DNA from: Verrucomicrobiales bacterium
GTDB taxonomy: Bacteria; Verrucomicrobiota; Verrucomicrobiia; Limisphaerales; UBA11320
Length of the DNA stretch: 64,000 bases
Direction: 5' to 3'
Assembly: GCA_016793885.1 (NCBI GenBank)
Contig: JAEUHE010000042.1
Location: 124,001 to 188,000 of the forward strand
This document shows positions 43,701 to 52,700 of the stretch, piece by piece (the stretch's first letter is position 1; the number at the start of each line of letters is the position of its first letter). The translations under genes were made by a program, and so were the position numbers. The notes under the pieces were generated by a model. That model worked only from the letters and a program-made list of their open reading frames with translations. It made no database searches and was not told the origin of the DNA.

Positions 43701-44303
43701 CGGGACTCGGCCTTGTTCATTGGCGGGTTGTTGCAGGGTGAGTTGGGCGGTCGCAGCGTGCGGCCTTATGAGCCACCCGGCCTGTGGGAAGCCGTGTCGT
43801 TCAACAACTCCCAGAAGTACATTCAGGATGCGGGGTTGGCGCAATACCGCCGGAGCCTGTACACCCATTGGAAGCGCCAGAGTCCGCCTCCGAACATGCT
43901 GCTGTTCGACGCCCCAACCCGGGAATACTGCGTCGTTCGTCGTCCCCGAACCAACACTCCCTTGCAGGCGTTGGCGCTGCTGAACGACCCTCAGTTTGTG
44001 GAAGCCTCGCGCGCTTTCGCCGACCGAGTTCTGCGCGAAGGCGGTGCCTCGGATGCCGATCGATTGACTTATGCCTTCCGGTTGGCCACGGCACGCAAAC
44101 CGAGCGCTGACGAACTGGGTGTCCTGAATCAGGTGCTCAGCGAACAGCGTGCGCACTACAGCCAGGACGCGGAATCGGCTCAAAAACTCCTGAGCGTGGG
44201 TGAGTATCACCCCACCTCGAATGCGTCAACCGCCGACCTGGCGGCGTGGGCAACGGTGGCCAGCATGATCCTCAACCTGGACGAAACGGTGACCAAAATC
44301 TAA
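40725..44303 (+). CDS. PSCyt1/DUF1549/DUF1553 planctomycete-type cytochrome protein
   Basis: 1192 residues from the ATG at 40725, which opens a signal peptide (MNRTSLLRRLTSGVLVLVAT); the frame reaches 40599 without family support. A haem motif CLNCHGPDEKARKGGLRLD (PSCyt1) is at about residues 50-70. DUF1549 follows from about 155, with LIRRVTLDLTGLPPSP and KYWLDAARYADSHGY, and a second CxxCH in LVCARCHSHKYD. DUF1553 occupies the C-terminal third (RVTVNRYWQQYFGVGLVKTS, LIVLSAAYRQSS-like MIVLSAAYRQSS, RRPRTNTPLQALALLNDPQF). The central ~350 residues are a variable beta-rich insert. Such genes are nearly always paired with DUF1501, as here 12 bases downstream. The pair is typical of PVC bacteria and is suspected to degrade polysaccharides; the reaction is unknown. 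Confidence 0.93.
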   Translation: MNRTSLLRRLTSGVLVLVATSLAGAETKPAGSIDFARQIRPILSDHCLNCHGPDEKARKGGLRLDRHEDALKAGKSGQRAIIPGNVEESEFVKRLLTSDPDDIMPPTKTGKTLTTAQKDLLQRWIKEGATWVTHWAYDPVKRPVPPAVQQQDWVRNEIDRFVLARLEKEGLKPSVPADKITLIRRVTLDLTGLPPSPAEVDAFVADSSDQAFERLVDRLLQSPAYGEHMAKYWLDAARYADSHGYHIDAERNVWKYRDWVVSAYNRNLPFDQFTIEQLAGDLLPNPTLDQKVASGYVRCNMSTGEGGAIVEEYQAKYSFDRTETLGTAWLGLTLVCARCHSHKYDLVSQKEYYGLASFFNNLKESVMDGNAPNPEPSIQVPTAEQTARLEDLRKSIAEGEKAILAPLPELDREEVEWKKEWSRRLGQQWTVIEPTGFQSSSNAQFRVGPDRTILVSGPNPPKDTYRLTFPLEPGVLAGLRLETLPDDSLPQKGSSRADDGKFRLSEIEAEWVLPGVDGKEATVKPIKFARAIADAAIKDREVEKAIDGKAETGWQPTDQPMVERHTALFLLSEALTVPGRGELRVRLKSEASVNRRAIGKFRLALARDEALVTALAPAKPAPWHVLGALKAGAVEETLSKVLEPEQAIDLDLKKTFAGAREDVKWSARGDLEDGKSHVLVSSLHGVHGVYYLSRKLVVPMDQQVAVSVRADDVFRVWLNQQLVGERRQSERAGEGPLKLVLQLKKGENTLLIKTVNVQGDSRFSFEMNPLDRSVLPSDLAVLFAGLDQFNAEQNARLQRYFRRVSSPEWRKEENQIALWREEEAGLNRSIPTTMVAKEDEEKMRDTFLLMRGEYDKLGDKVTRGVPSIFPAFPSDAPTNRLGLAKWLMLPTHPLTSRVTVNRYWQQYFGVGLVKTSDDMGVQGEPPSHPELLDWLAAEFIGSGWDIKRMQRMIVLSAAYRQSSKQSPELRARDPENRLVSRGPRFRVDGEVVRDSALFIGGLLQGELGGRSVRPYEPPGLWEAVSFNNSQKYIQDAGLAQYRRSLYTHWKRQSPPPNMLLFDAPTREYCVVRRPRTNTPLQALALLNDPQFVEASRAFADRVLREGGASDADRLTYAFRLATARKPSADELGVLNQVLSEQRAHYSQDAESAQKLLSVGEYHPTSNASTADLAAWATVASMILNLDETVTKI

Positions 44304-44315
44304 TTCGAGCTGCTT

Positions 44316-45773
44316 ATGAATCCCTGGACTGAACACGCCCTGCTGCAGAACCGACGCCAGTTCTTCGGCCGCACCTCAACCGGGATCGGTGTTGCCGCGC
44401 TCGGATCGCTGCTCAATCGTGGCTCCGCCATGGCATCCACGCCTGCTGCGCCTGCTCCGGCCTATCCGCTTTCGGTGCTGCATCATGCCCCTAAAGCCAA
44501 GCGAGTCATCTACCTGTTTATGGCGGGTGGCCCGTCCCAAATCGACCTGTTCGACTACAAGCCGATCTTGGAAAAGTACCATCAACAGGAGCTGCCCAGC
44601 TCGGTTCGCATGGGCCAGCGTTTGACGACGATGACCAGCGGGCAAAGCGGCTTCCCCGTCGTCGCCTCCATGTTCAAGTTCCAGCAGCATGGGAAAAATG
44701 GCACCTGGCTGAGCGAGCTGATCCCACATACCGCGAGTGTGATTGACGACATGGCCCTGATCCGGACCGTTAATACCGAAGCGATCAACCACGATCCGGC
44801 CATCACCTATATCCAGACCGGATTTCAGCAGCCGGGGCGGCCTTGCATGGGCGCGTGGCTCAGTTATGGCTTGGGCGCGGCGAACCAGAACCTCCCGGCT
44901 TTCATTGTGATGATCTCCAGCGGAAAGGAGAGTGACCAGCCGCTCTACACCCGGCTGTGGAGTTCCGGTTTTCTCCCGTCGGAGCACCAGGGGGTGCAGT
45001 TTCGTGGAATGGCGGATCCCGTGTTCTATCTGTCCAACCCCCCGGGGGTCGATGCCACCACCCGGCGGCGGATGCTTGACGGTTTGTCGCGGTTGAACCA
45101 GAAGCAGTTTGAGGACTATGCCGATCCGGAGATCAACACCCGCATCGCTCAGTACGAGATGGCGTATCGGATGCAGACCTCCGTTCCTGAGCTAACGGAC
45201 GTTTCGAAGGAATCGCAGTCGACATTGGATCTTTACGGTCCCGACGTGAAGAAGCCCGGTTCCTTCGCCTATAATTGTTTGCAGGCGCGTCGCATGGCCG
45301 AGCGGGGAGTGCGATTTATCCAGCTCTATCATCGTGGGTGGGATCAGCATGGCAGCTTACCGCGACGCATCCGTGAGCAATGCAAGGACACCGATCAGCC
45401 GAGTGCTGCCTTGGTGAAGGATCTGAAACAGCGCGGCCTGCTTGATGACACGCTAGTCGTATGGGGAGGCGAGTTTGGTCGGACGGTGTACAGCCAGGGA
45501 AAGATCGAGAAGACCGACTACGGCCGCGATCATCATGGCCGTTGCTACTCCGTCTGGATGGCGGGAGGCGGTGTGAAGGCGGGAACGGTCTTCGGGGAGA
45601 CTGATGACTACTGCTACAACGTGGTTCGCGACCCGGTGCACATTCACGACCTCAATACGACCATCCTACATTGCCTGGGCGTGGATCACACTCGGCTCAC
45701 CTATCGGTTTCAAGGACGTGACTACCGGCTGACCGACATCCATGGGGAGTTGGTTAAGGGTGTGCTGGCCTAG
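44316..45773 (+). CDS. DUF1501 family protein with TAT signal
   Basis: 485 residues. The twin-arginine motif [12 protein letters not shown] is followed by a short hydrophobic stretch, so it is exported folded. The body resembles an alkaline-phosphatase/sulfatase-fold protein: [95 protein letters not shown] and [19 protein letters not shown]. The histidines and aspartates in HDPA, WDQHG and GRDHHG are likely metal ligands. It is encoded 12 bases after the PSCyt1 gene and surely cotranscribed. A perfect 29-bp inverted repeat starts within its last codons. Confidence 0.93.
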   Translation: MNPWTEHALLQNRRQFFGRTSTGIGVAALGSLLNRGSAMASTPAAPAPAYPLSVLHHAPKAKRVIYLFMAGGPSQIDLFDYKPILEKYHQQELPSSVRMGQRLTTMTSGQSGFPVVASMFKFQQHGKNGTWLSELIPHTASVIDDMALIRTVNTEAINHDPAITYIQTGFQQPGRPCMGAWLSYGLGAANQNLPAFIVMISSGKESDQPLYTRLWSSGFLPSEHQGVQFRGMADPVFYLSNPPGVDATTRRRMLDGLSRLNQKQFEDYADPEINTRIAQYEMAYRMQTSVPELTDVSKESQSTLDLYGPDVKKPGSFAYNCLQARRMAERGVRFIQLYHRGWDQHGSLPRRIREQCKDTDQPSAALVKDLKQRGLLDDTLVVWGGEFGRTVYSQGKIEKTDYGRDHHGRCYSVWMAGGGVKAGTVFGETDDYCYNVVRDPVHIHDLNTTILHCLGVDHTRLTYRFQGRDYRLTDIHGELVKGVLA

Positions 45774-45855
45774 CCGCAAACACCGCTGGCGCGATGGCCG
45801 GCGGTTTTGAGGTGGAGAAATATCATGCCATCGCGCCAGCGGTGTTTGCGGCTAG
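45770..45855. repeat. Perfect 29-bp inverted repeat starting at the DUF1501 stop codon
   Basis: Bases 45770-45798 are exactly complementary to 45827-45855, with a 28-base spacer. The outer arms read CTAGCCGCAAACACCGC and GCGGTGTTTGCGGCTAG. The TAG stop (45771-45773) is inside the left arm. No T-run follows. Confidence 0.95.
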
Positions 45856-45921
45856 AAGGCACTGCGTGCGGCGAGATGGACAAGTCGTGCTCTTCAATGT
45901 CATGGGTAGTGGGGTGGCGTT

Positions 45922-45957
45922 GTGGAGCGCGGAGACATGTCTCCGCTTTTCCTCCAC
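45922..45957. repeat. Nested hairpin GTGGAG...CTCCAC enclosing an 18-base palindrome
   Basis: GCGGAGACATGTCTCCGC (45929-45946) is a perfect palindrome, followed by TTTT. GTGGAG (45922-45927) and CTCCAC (45952-45957) form an outer stem. Directly after it comes GACGGAGTAACTGAGGG, which resembles GACGAAGTATCTGAGGG upstream of element A (about 38870). Confidence 0.8.
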
Positions 45958-46027
45958 GCGACGGAGTAACTGAGGGTGTCACTGGTAAATGCAGGTGTTG
46001 AAGGCAATGGCGTAGCGCCAAGGAACA

Positions 46028-46465
46028 GCGGTGTCGTGCCCTCATTTTTACTTCCAAAAATGGGGACTAGACGAGTTGGGCAACGACGGCGTTTCTCACT
46101 TTGTCGGCAAGGCCCGAACCCGCAGGGTTCCAAGAGATTTAGCCGGGGGTGCTCGCACCCCCGGAACTGTTAAAAATAAGGAGCATCGCGCAGCGATGCC
46201 ACTGGCTTCTGAGACTTGCGTCAACCGCTTCGAGGAACCTAATTAGTTTGTCAGTCCATTGGACGAGTGGTGGCACGCCTTTCAGGGTGCTGTTTATTTG
46301 GGGGCCGAGAGACTGGGGGTGTCGCTGCGCTCCACGCCCCGGCTATTCTCTTTGAACCCTACGGGTTCTCGGCTTCGGCAGCAGGAGCTCACGCGAACAA
46401 GTGAGGATCCCCTACAACTTGTCTAGTCCCCAATTTTCGAAGCAAAGATGAGGTCGTGCCACCGC
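46028..46465 (-). repeat. Fold-back repeat element, copy B (both ends present)
   Basis: About 438 bp. The outer ~52 bases at each end (46028-46079 and 46414-46465) are imperfect inverted copies, about four fifths identical by eye, sharing TGGGGACTAGAC, CCTCAT and GCGGTG. Internal parts match element A in reverse complement: GAACCCGCAGGGTTC, a 22-base hairpin at 46143-46164 (GGGGGTGCTCGCACCCCC), GCATCGCGCAGCGATGC (46183-46199), GCACGCCTTTCAGGGTGCTG and GGCTATTCTCTTTGAACCCT. No reading frame in it looks coding. It fills the gap before the pgpA stop at 46518. Confidence 0.87.
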
Positions 46466-46517
46466 GATCCAGAGGGCGCTCCCGCCAGAGTAGGAAACCC
46501 CTTATTCTCCTCAACGC

Positions 46518-47048
46518 TCAGCGGCTCCACCACAGCAAACCAGTGAGCACGAGGGCTGCGTAGCCGGAGGCTAGCACATCATCCAGGGTGACACCCAGTC
46601 CTCCATCGAACCGTTGGCTCTGGCGCACCGGCCAAGGCTTCCAGATATCGAAGAGGCGGAACAACGCAAAGCCGGCGAGGCACAGGCCGCCGTTCCAGTG
46701 GCTAAGCAGCTCTATTGGCGATGGGACAGATCCTACACCTTTTAGATTCCACCCGACCCAGGGGAGAAAACAGAACGGGAGGGCAATGATTTCGTCGAGC
46801 ACGATTGATCCAGGATCGTGCTGTTGGAGGATCCGTTCCGCACGACCGCAGAGCCAGACCGAGAGGAGGACTCCACACGCGGATCCCAGCAGGTAAGCCG
46901 GGAAGCTCTGCGGAAGGAGAAGCAACCCCGTCCAAGCGATGCCGAGCAACGAGCCCCAAGTGCCGGGAGCCTTCGGGATCCGACCGATGCCGAAACCCTG
47001 AGCCACCCAGACAATGGCGCGTTCCGCGTGGTTCACGGGATCAGACAT
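46518..47048 (-). CDS. pgpA: Phosphatidylglycerophosphatase A
   Basis: 176 residues, membrane protein. It removes phosphate from phosphatidylglycerophosphate to give phosphatidylglycerol. GFGIGRIPKAPGTWGSLLGI at the N-terminus, SIVLDEIIALPFCFLPW in the middle and FRLFDIWKPWPVRQSQRF with GGLGVTLDDVLA are the family's conserved blocks; the aspartates and glutamate in DE and DD are the likely active-site residues. Three or four hydrophobic segments are visible. It overlaps pgsA by 8 bases, which supplies its substrate, so this is a compact pathway operon. Confidence 0.95.
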   Translation of the reverse strand: MSDPVNHAERAIVWVAQGFGIGRIPKAPGTWGSLLGIAWTGLLLLPQSFPAYLLGSACGVLLSVWLCGRAERILQQHDPGSIVLDEIIALPFCFLPWVGWNLKGVGSVPSPIELLSHWNGGLCLAGFALFRLFDIWKPWPVRQSQRFDGGLGVTLDDVLASGYAALVLTGLLWWSR

Positions 47049-47631
47049 CCTGTAGATACAGCCCTCGGTTCCTCCAGAGGTAAACCACCCCCGAGAAGAG
47101 CGTCAGTCCGACGGCTGTCCATTTGGCGATCGCCGCAAAGCCGGCTACCCAAGGTATTCCGAGGATGGGGAAACCAAAGACCGCGCGCCCCACGCTCCCC
47201 CACTGCTCATAGCTCACCAGCACGAGGATCGCGATAATGGCGACGATCTGGGAGATCGTCTTGTGTTTGCCGAAGCGTTCGGCGGCCAACACGAGGTTCT
47301 TCGAAGCCGCCAGAAGGCGTAAACCGGTGATCGCGAGTTCGCGGGCGACGATCACCACCACCATCCAGGCGGGTAGATAGCCGCTACCCACAAACGCAAT
47401 GAAGGCCGAACAGGTAAGAATTTTGTCGGCTAACGGGTCCATGAGGATGCCAAAATTCGTGATGAGCTGGTACTTTCGGGCCAGCGCGCCATCCAGCCAA
47501 TCGGTGATGCTTGCCATCACGAAGAAAACCAAAGCGACGGTCTTGTTGTACGGAAAGGTAATAAACATCGCTGCCAGAAAGGCGCCGGTCAGGACGAACC
47601 TTGAAACCGTAAGCTGGTTGGGAAGATTCAT
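47041..47631 (-). CDS. pgsA: CDP-diacylglycerol-glycerol-3-phosphate 3-phosphatidyltransferase
   Basis: 196 residues, integral membrane. It makes phosphatidylglycerophosphate from CDP-diacylglycerol and glycerol-3-phosphate. The CDP-alcohol phosphatidyltransferase motif is complete: D-WL-DG-AL-AR, eight residues, G-ILM-D-PLA-D within DWLDGALARKYQLITNFG and ILMDPLADK. Membrane segments at about 10-30, 80-105 and 125-190 fit the family. The N-terminus MNLPNQLTVSRF is typical. It overlaps rimO by 4 bases and pgpA by 8. Confidence 0.96.
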   Translation of the reverse strand: MNLPNQLTVSRFVLTGAFLAAMFITFPYNKTVALVFFVMASITDWLDGALARKYQLITNFGILMDPLADKILTCSAFIAFVGSGYLPAWMVVVIVARELAITGLRLLAASKNLVLAAERFGKHKTISQIVAIIAILVLVSYEQWGSVGRAVFGFPILGIPWVAGFAAIAKWTAVGLTLFSGVVYLWRNRGLYLQDV

Positions 47632-49358
47632 GACCCGTTCCCGCGCTGCACGGCTTGGCCGATCAGATCATAGTCCGTGTGGCCGATGATCTTGATCTGG
47701 GCGAACCGTCCGGGGTTGACATTACCCCGGATGTAGATGCGTCCATCGATGTCGGGTGCGTCGGCTTCACCGCGGCCGATCCAGTAATCACCTTTGAGCT
47801 GTTTGAGGTCGGCATCCTGTTCGCGAATGAGCCCATGTTCCCAGGAACTGACATTCGCTTTCTTGAGATCGCGGGCGCTGGCCTGGCCTTCGATCAAGAC
47901 TTTTAGGGTGCGACCGACAAAACTCTCGCTGACCGAACGGGCCACCAGGTGCTGCTCTGCCATCGCCGCCTCCCGGCGTTTCGCCTTCACGCGCTCGGTG
48001 ACCTGCTGCTCCATCTTGCCGGCGCGCGTGCCTTCCTCCTTCGAATAGGTGAAAACTCCCAGGCGCTCGAATCGGGTGTCGCGGATGAAGCCCAGCAGGG
48101 ACTTGAAATAGGCATCGGTCTCGCCGGGGAATCCCACGATGAACGTTGTGCGCAGGGTAACGCCCGGGATGCCCGCTCGAATGCGGGTGATCAGCTCCTC
48201 AATATAGGCGCGCGAGGTTTCGCGCCGCATCCGCTCGAGCATCACGTCGTGGATGTGCTGCAGCGGCATGTCGATGTAGCGGGCCACCTTAGCACACTCC
48301 GCGATGGTTTGGATCAGCTCATCCGTCCAGTGGGCCGGATGGGTATAGAGCAGGCGGATCCAAAAATCGCCCGGGAGGGCGTTGAGTTCGCGCAGGAGGC
48401 TGCCGAGGGTCGTGGAGTCTGTCCTGAGGGAGCGAGTCGCGGCGGTGAACTTCTCGGGAGAGGAGATGGCCCGACTGTGGCCGGGGCGCAGGTCCAACCC
48501 GTAATACGTGGAATCCTGCGAGATGAGGTTCAGCTCTTTGACTCCTTCTGCCAGGAGTTGCTTCGCTTCCTTGACGATGTCCGACTGGACACGGCTGCGG
48601 TGCGATCCCCGCATGCGTGGGATAATGCAGAAGCTGCAGGGATGGTTGCATCCCTCGGCGATTTTGACATACGCGAAATGCTTGGGAGTCAGCCGAAATC
48701 GCGGCGTGGCGTAGTCGGGAATGTAGGTCGGTCGGACGTGGACATCCATGATCGCCGCGCCGGGCGCGGCGGCCGGTGCTGGCTCGAGCACTGTGCGGGT
48801 CCTGCCGGCCGAGCCGGGGGGCGCGTGATCTTCGGTGTGGCCGTGATGATGATCGGGGCCGGCTTTGCGATCCAGCTCTTCCAAGCGGGCGCTGATCTGT
48901 TTTTTGCGGGAGCCGGCGCGAGATTTGGCGCCGGCTGCTTGGTTGTCCAGTTTCTCGCGTCGTTGTTCAACCGCCTGGCGGACGAGCTCCGACACATTTT
49001 CCACCTGGTCGATCCCCATGAAGGCATCGACTTCGGGCAATAGTTTGGGCAGCTCTTCCCGAAACCGCTGGGGCATGCAGCCGGAGACGATCAGGCCTTG
49101 TTGCGGCCGATCACGGTCGCGTTCGGCGGCGGATTCGAGGATGGCATCGACGCTCTCCTCCTGGGCTGAATCGATGAACGAGCAGGTGTTCACGATCAAG
49201 GCATCGGCCTTCCCAGGATCATTGGTGATTTCCACCCCGCTCTTGAGCAAGGCGCCCAACATGATCTCAGCGTCCACCAGGTTTTTGGCGCAACCCAGTG
49301 AGATCAGGCCCACGCGGACCGGTGCTTGATTCTTTGATTTCATCGAGAGCGGCGACAT
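47628..49358 (-). CDS. rimO: Ribosomal protein S12 methylthiotransferase RimO, with inserts
   Basis: 576 residues, against roughly 430-450 for most RimO. It adds a methylthio group to an aspartate of ribosomal protein S12. The N-terminal cluster cysteines are C23 (LGCAKNLVD), C59 (VNTCSF) and C94 (VSGCMPQRF). The radical-SAM CxxxCxxC is C237/C241/C244 in CNHPCSFCIIPRMRG. MPLQHI and a C-terminal TRAM domain follow. Two inserts explain the length: about 138-205, a charged, histidine- and alanine-rich linker containing DHHHGHTEDHAPP between the two cluster domains, and about 291-317 after STYYGLDL. Both lie at domain borders, so the enzyme should be active. ATG at 49343 is a possible alternative start. 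First gene of rimO-pgsA-pgpA. Confidence 0.93.
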   Translation of the reverse strand: MSPLSMKSKNQAPVRVGLISLGCAKNLVDAEIMLGALLKSGVEITNDPGKADALIVNTCSFIDSAQEESVDAILESAAERDRDRPQQGLIVSGCMPQRFREELPKLLPEVDAFMGIDQVENVSELVRQAVEQRREKLDNQAAGAKSRAGSRKKQISARLEELDRKAGPDHHHGHTEDHAPPGSAGRTRTVLEPAPAAAPGAAIMDVHVRPTYIPDYATPRFRLTPKHFAYVKIAEGCNHPCSFCIIPRMRGSHRSRVQSDIVKEAKQLLAEGVKELNLISQDSTYYGLDLRPGHSRAISSPEKFTAATRSLRTDSTTLGSLLRELNALPGDFWIRLLYTHPAHWTDELIQTIAECAKVARYIDMPLQHIHDVMLERMRRETSRAYIEELITRIRAGIPGVTLRTTFIVGFPGETDAYFKSLLGFIRDTRFERLGVFTYSKEEGTRAGKMEQQVTERVKAKRREAAMAEQHLVARSVSESFVGRTLKVLIEGQASARDLKKANVSSWEHGLIREQDADLKQLKGDYWIGRGEADAPDIDGRIYIRGNVNPGRFAQIKIIGHTDYDLIGQAVQRGNGS

Positions 49359-49719
49359 TAGGACACTCTGCCGGTACTGTGCAACCGTGGATGCGAGGGG
49401 GGGGGAGGAAGATTCAGGTTTGACGAGTTAGGGAGAGACTTGATCGAAGATCGATCCGATTGAGTTTACAGTTCTGGTCTCGTCGAGCCCATGACTGCCC
49501 CAGGATGACGAAAACGAAGGGGCAACTCCCTGAGGGCCGGTCGGCGATCGTTTCCCCTCCCGCTCTCCACGACGCAGCACTTACTTCGTTCGGTGTCAGG
49601 GGCCTATCTGGGCTCGAATGGAATCTCGCCCTACCTCACCCGTCCTCCCTCCGCCCTTGACAGGCTGGCTTGGGGGTAGTCTACTTTTTATGTTCTCGCC
49701 CGGAACAAACGATCCAAAT
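49359..49719. other. Intergenic region between divergent rimO and beta-propeller genes
   Basis: 361 bases. It must contain promoters in both directions, but I cannot point to a convincing pair of boxes. It includes a run of nine G at about 49398-49406. No small gene, RNA or long repeat is visible. Confidence 0.5.
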
Positions 49720-52700
49720 ATGAAAACTCTGTACATTTCAGGGCGTGTCGTCTTCCGCTTCTTCACGGCCTTACTGCTTTGCCTGGTCTCGTGCATGGTT
49801 CTCCCCGCCGCTGAGATGCCATCGATTTCCGCGTTGCGCCAATCCGGGTCGAACGTGGTGGTGGAGGTGCAGGTGCCGGCAGGTTTGCGGATGGTCCGAC
49901 TCGAATCCCGAACCCGGTTGGCCGGCGGCGCGTGGACGCCCCGGGCCATCGCTCGGCTGGACGGCAACGGAGGGCTGGCGCGCTTTACATTGCCCAACCG
50001 GCAGGACATCGAGTTAATGCGAGTGACCGCTCTCGATGCCGAGGATCTTCCCGAGAGCTTCTTCCAGGGAACCAATGATTTCCCGGGGGCATTAACCGGC
50101 TCGGGTAGCTCCACGCTGTATCCCGGTAATACGACGGGGATGGTCGAGGATACCACCGCTCCCAATGCTGGAGCGGGAGGTGGTGGAAGCGCCCCTCGCA
50201 CCGTCGCTGAATCCGACATCTGGCGCGTGGACGGCAATCGGATTTATTTTTTCAACGCGTTACGCGGGCTGCAGGTAATCGACATTGAGAATCCGGACGA
50301 GCCGAGCTTGCGAGGCACTTTGGCTTTGCCTGCTGCCGGAGAGCAGATGTATCTCATCGATGATCAAGTGGTTGTCCTGTTGGTGCAGGCCAACTGTTAC
50401 TTTGGCAGCCAGCAAAGCCAGATCCTTTTGGTATCCACCAAGGAACCCCAGCCCAAGGTCATCGCTCGCCTGGCCTTGGATGGTTATCTTGGGGAGAGCC
50501 GGATCGTCGGTACGGCGCTCTATGTGGCTGCCCAAACGTATCAGACCTCCCAGGATCGCGGGCAGACTGTGTATACCTATGGAACTCGGCTGCATTCCTT
50601 CGACCTCTCCAAGCCATCGGCTCCACGTGCGGTCGGGACCCTTTGGTATCCGGGTTACAACAGCGTGGTGGCGGCTACGGATCGTTTGTTCTTCGTGGTG
50701 AATCAAGAGCCGGGCGATTGGAGTCGCTCGGTAATTCACAGCGTGGACATCACCTCACCCTCAGGCGAGCTGGCCGAATACGTCACCGTCCGCCCCGCCG
50801 GCATCATCCGCGACAAATTCAAACTCGACTATCAGGGCACCCGCTTTACCTGCATCTCCGAGGAGGTCTCGGACCAGCGTCGCACGCGCCTCGAAACATT
50901 CTACCTCGCGGATCCCCGATCTGACGGCCCGATCAGCCTGCGCAAAGAAGGCGACCTTAAGCTGGCGGAGCGCGAGTCTCTGTTCGCCACGCGTTTCGAC
51001 GGCGACAAGGCTTACATCGTTACTTTCCTGCGCATTGATCCGCTCTTCATTGTGGATCTTTCCAATCCGGCCAGCCCGAGGATTGTGTCCGAGCTGCTGG
51101 TGCCGGGGTTCTCCACCTTTATCCAGCCGCTGGGCGATCGTCTGGTGACGGTGGGCACGGAGACCAATCGAGTTGCGGTGTCCCTGTTCGATGTCGCGAA
51201 TCCGGCCAAGCCCAGCCTATTGAGCCGCGTGCTGCTCGGTGAAAGTTACTCCTGGAGCGAGAGTCTCTGGAATGAGAAGGCCGTCTCCATCCTCCCGGAC
51301 GAGGGTTTGATTCTAGTTCCTTACAGCGGGGACACCTCCGGGGGATATTCCTCTCGCGTTCAGCTGATCGATTTGTCCCCGGAGAGTTTGAAAGCTCGCG
51401 GACAGATTGTTCGATCGATGGAGCCGCGGCGAGCGACGTTGCATCGGGACCGGATCTACTCCATCTCCTCGCGTGAGCTTCTGGTGGTCGAGGCTTCCAA
51501 TCGAGACCAGCCCGAAGTGAAGCAGGCATTGGATCTCGGCTGGTCGGTCGATCGTTTGATTGTGAAGGGCGAATACCTGCTGGAGCTCAGCGATCAAGCG
51601 CGCTGGTGGGGTTCCCAGACCCTCACTCAGTTGAGGACCGCGCGAGCCAGTGAAGCCGATCGAGCCTTGGCCACCCTGACGCTCACCAACCTGCCGATTG
51701 TGGGAGCCACACTGCGCGGCGATGTCTTGCACCTTGCCCAGGCTCCGTTCGCCAGTTGGGGGTGGGGTATCTACCCGCTTGCCGCCGTGGCGGATGGCGC
51801 GGCGTCGGCGGACGATACTCGTTCTCGAGCGGTTTTCACCACCATTGATGTGCGCGATCCGCTGCATCCCCGGGTGTTGGGACAGACTGCCGCTGTGCTG
51901 CCTGAGTCCTCAGGTTCAGACTGGCAGCCGCTATGGCTCAGCGAGGAGCTGCTGGTTTGGTATACCCGGGGGGTGAGCGGACGAGGGTATTGGAATCCCA
52001 TCGGGGTGTTTCCTGGTGCCATCGCAGCCGATGTGGCTCTGCCTTATTGGGGCTGGGGGTCGGTGGCCAAACCCTCCTTAGTGGCACTCGACGTAACTCG
52101 TCCCGTCTCTCCCACGGTTCGCTCCGTGACGCATCCAGCTCGGGACAACTGGTGGTCAGCGACTGCCGCTCATGCGGCGGGTTCGTTGGTCTACTTTGGC
52201 CATCAGGAATCCGACGTTGTGGAAGATCCTTTGGTTCCGACCAAGCCGGGCGGACTTGAGCCGGGTGCCGCGGTGATCCGCGATCCGGGCTTCCCTTATC
52301 CGGTGGTCCGCTGGCGGCAGAAGCATTTCATGGACGTAGTCGACTTCGCGGACGCGCGGCAACCGGTCGTGCGCGACCCTGTAAGCCTGCCCGGGGCCCT
52401 GCAGGGCATCTCCCGACAAGGGCAGCTACTCTACACTCGCGATGAGCTGCTCGACCCAGCGTCCGTTCCGACGGGAGCCAACCAACTGACAGCTCTGGCT
52501 TACGATGGCGTGTCGGCTCATCGGGTCGATTCGATCCCGCTGGATCTCCACTGGAATCTTCCGATCTTGGTGTCGGGAGAGGCGGTTTTCGTGGCTCGGG
52601 CGGAAGTGCAGGCGAACAATGCAGCGGTCGGCCGATTGGAGACCTGGCAGCTTGCCATGACCGGCCGATGGGAGCGTGTTGGATCACTTGAGCTTCCGGC

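Noticed and set aside
38905-46465. Composite transposon bounded by elements A and B
   Set aside because: The elements are inverted copies, but the interval holds ordinary chromosomal genes and no transposase, and copy A is truncated.
47949-49043. 364-residue open frame on the plus strand over rimO
   Set aside because: The minus strand encodes a complete RimO with all six cluster cysteines; the plus frame shows no family features.
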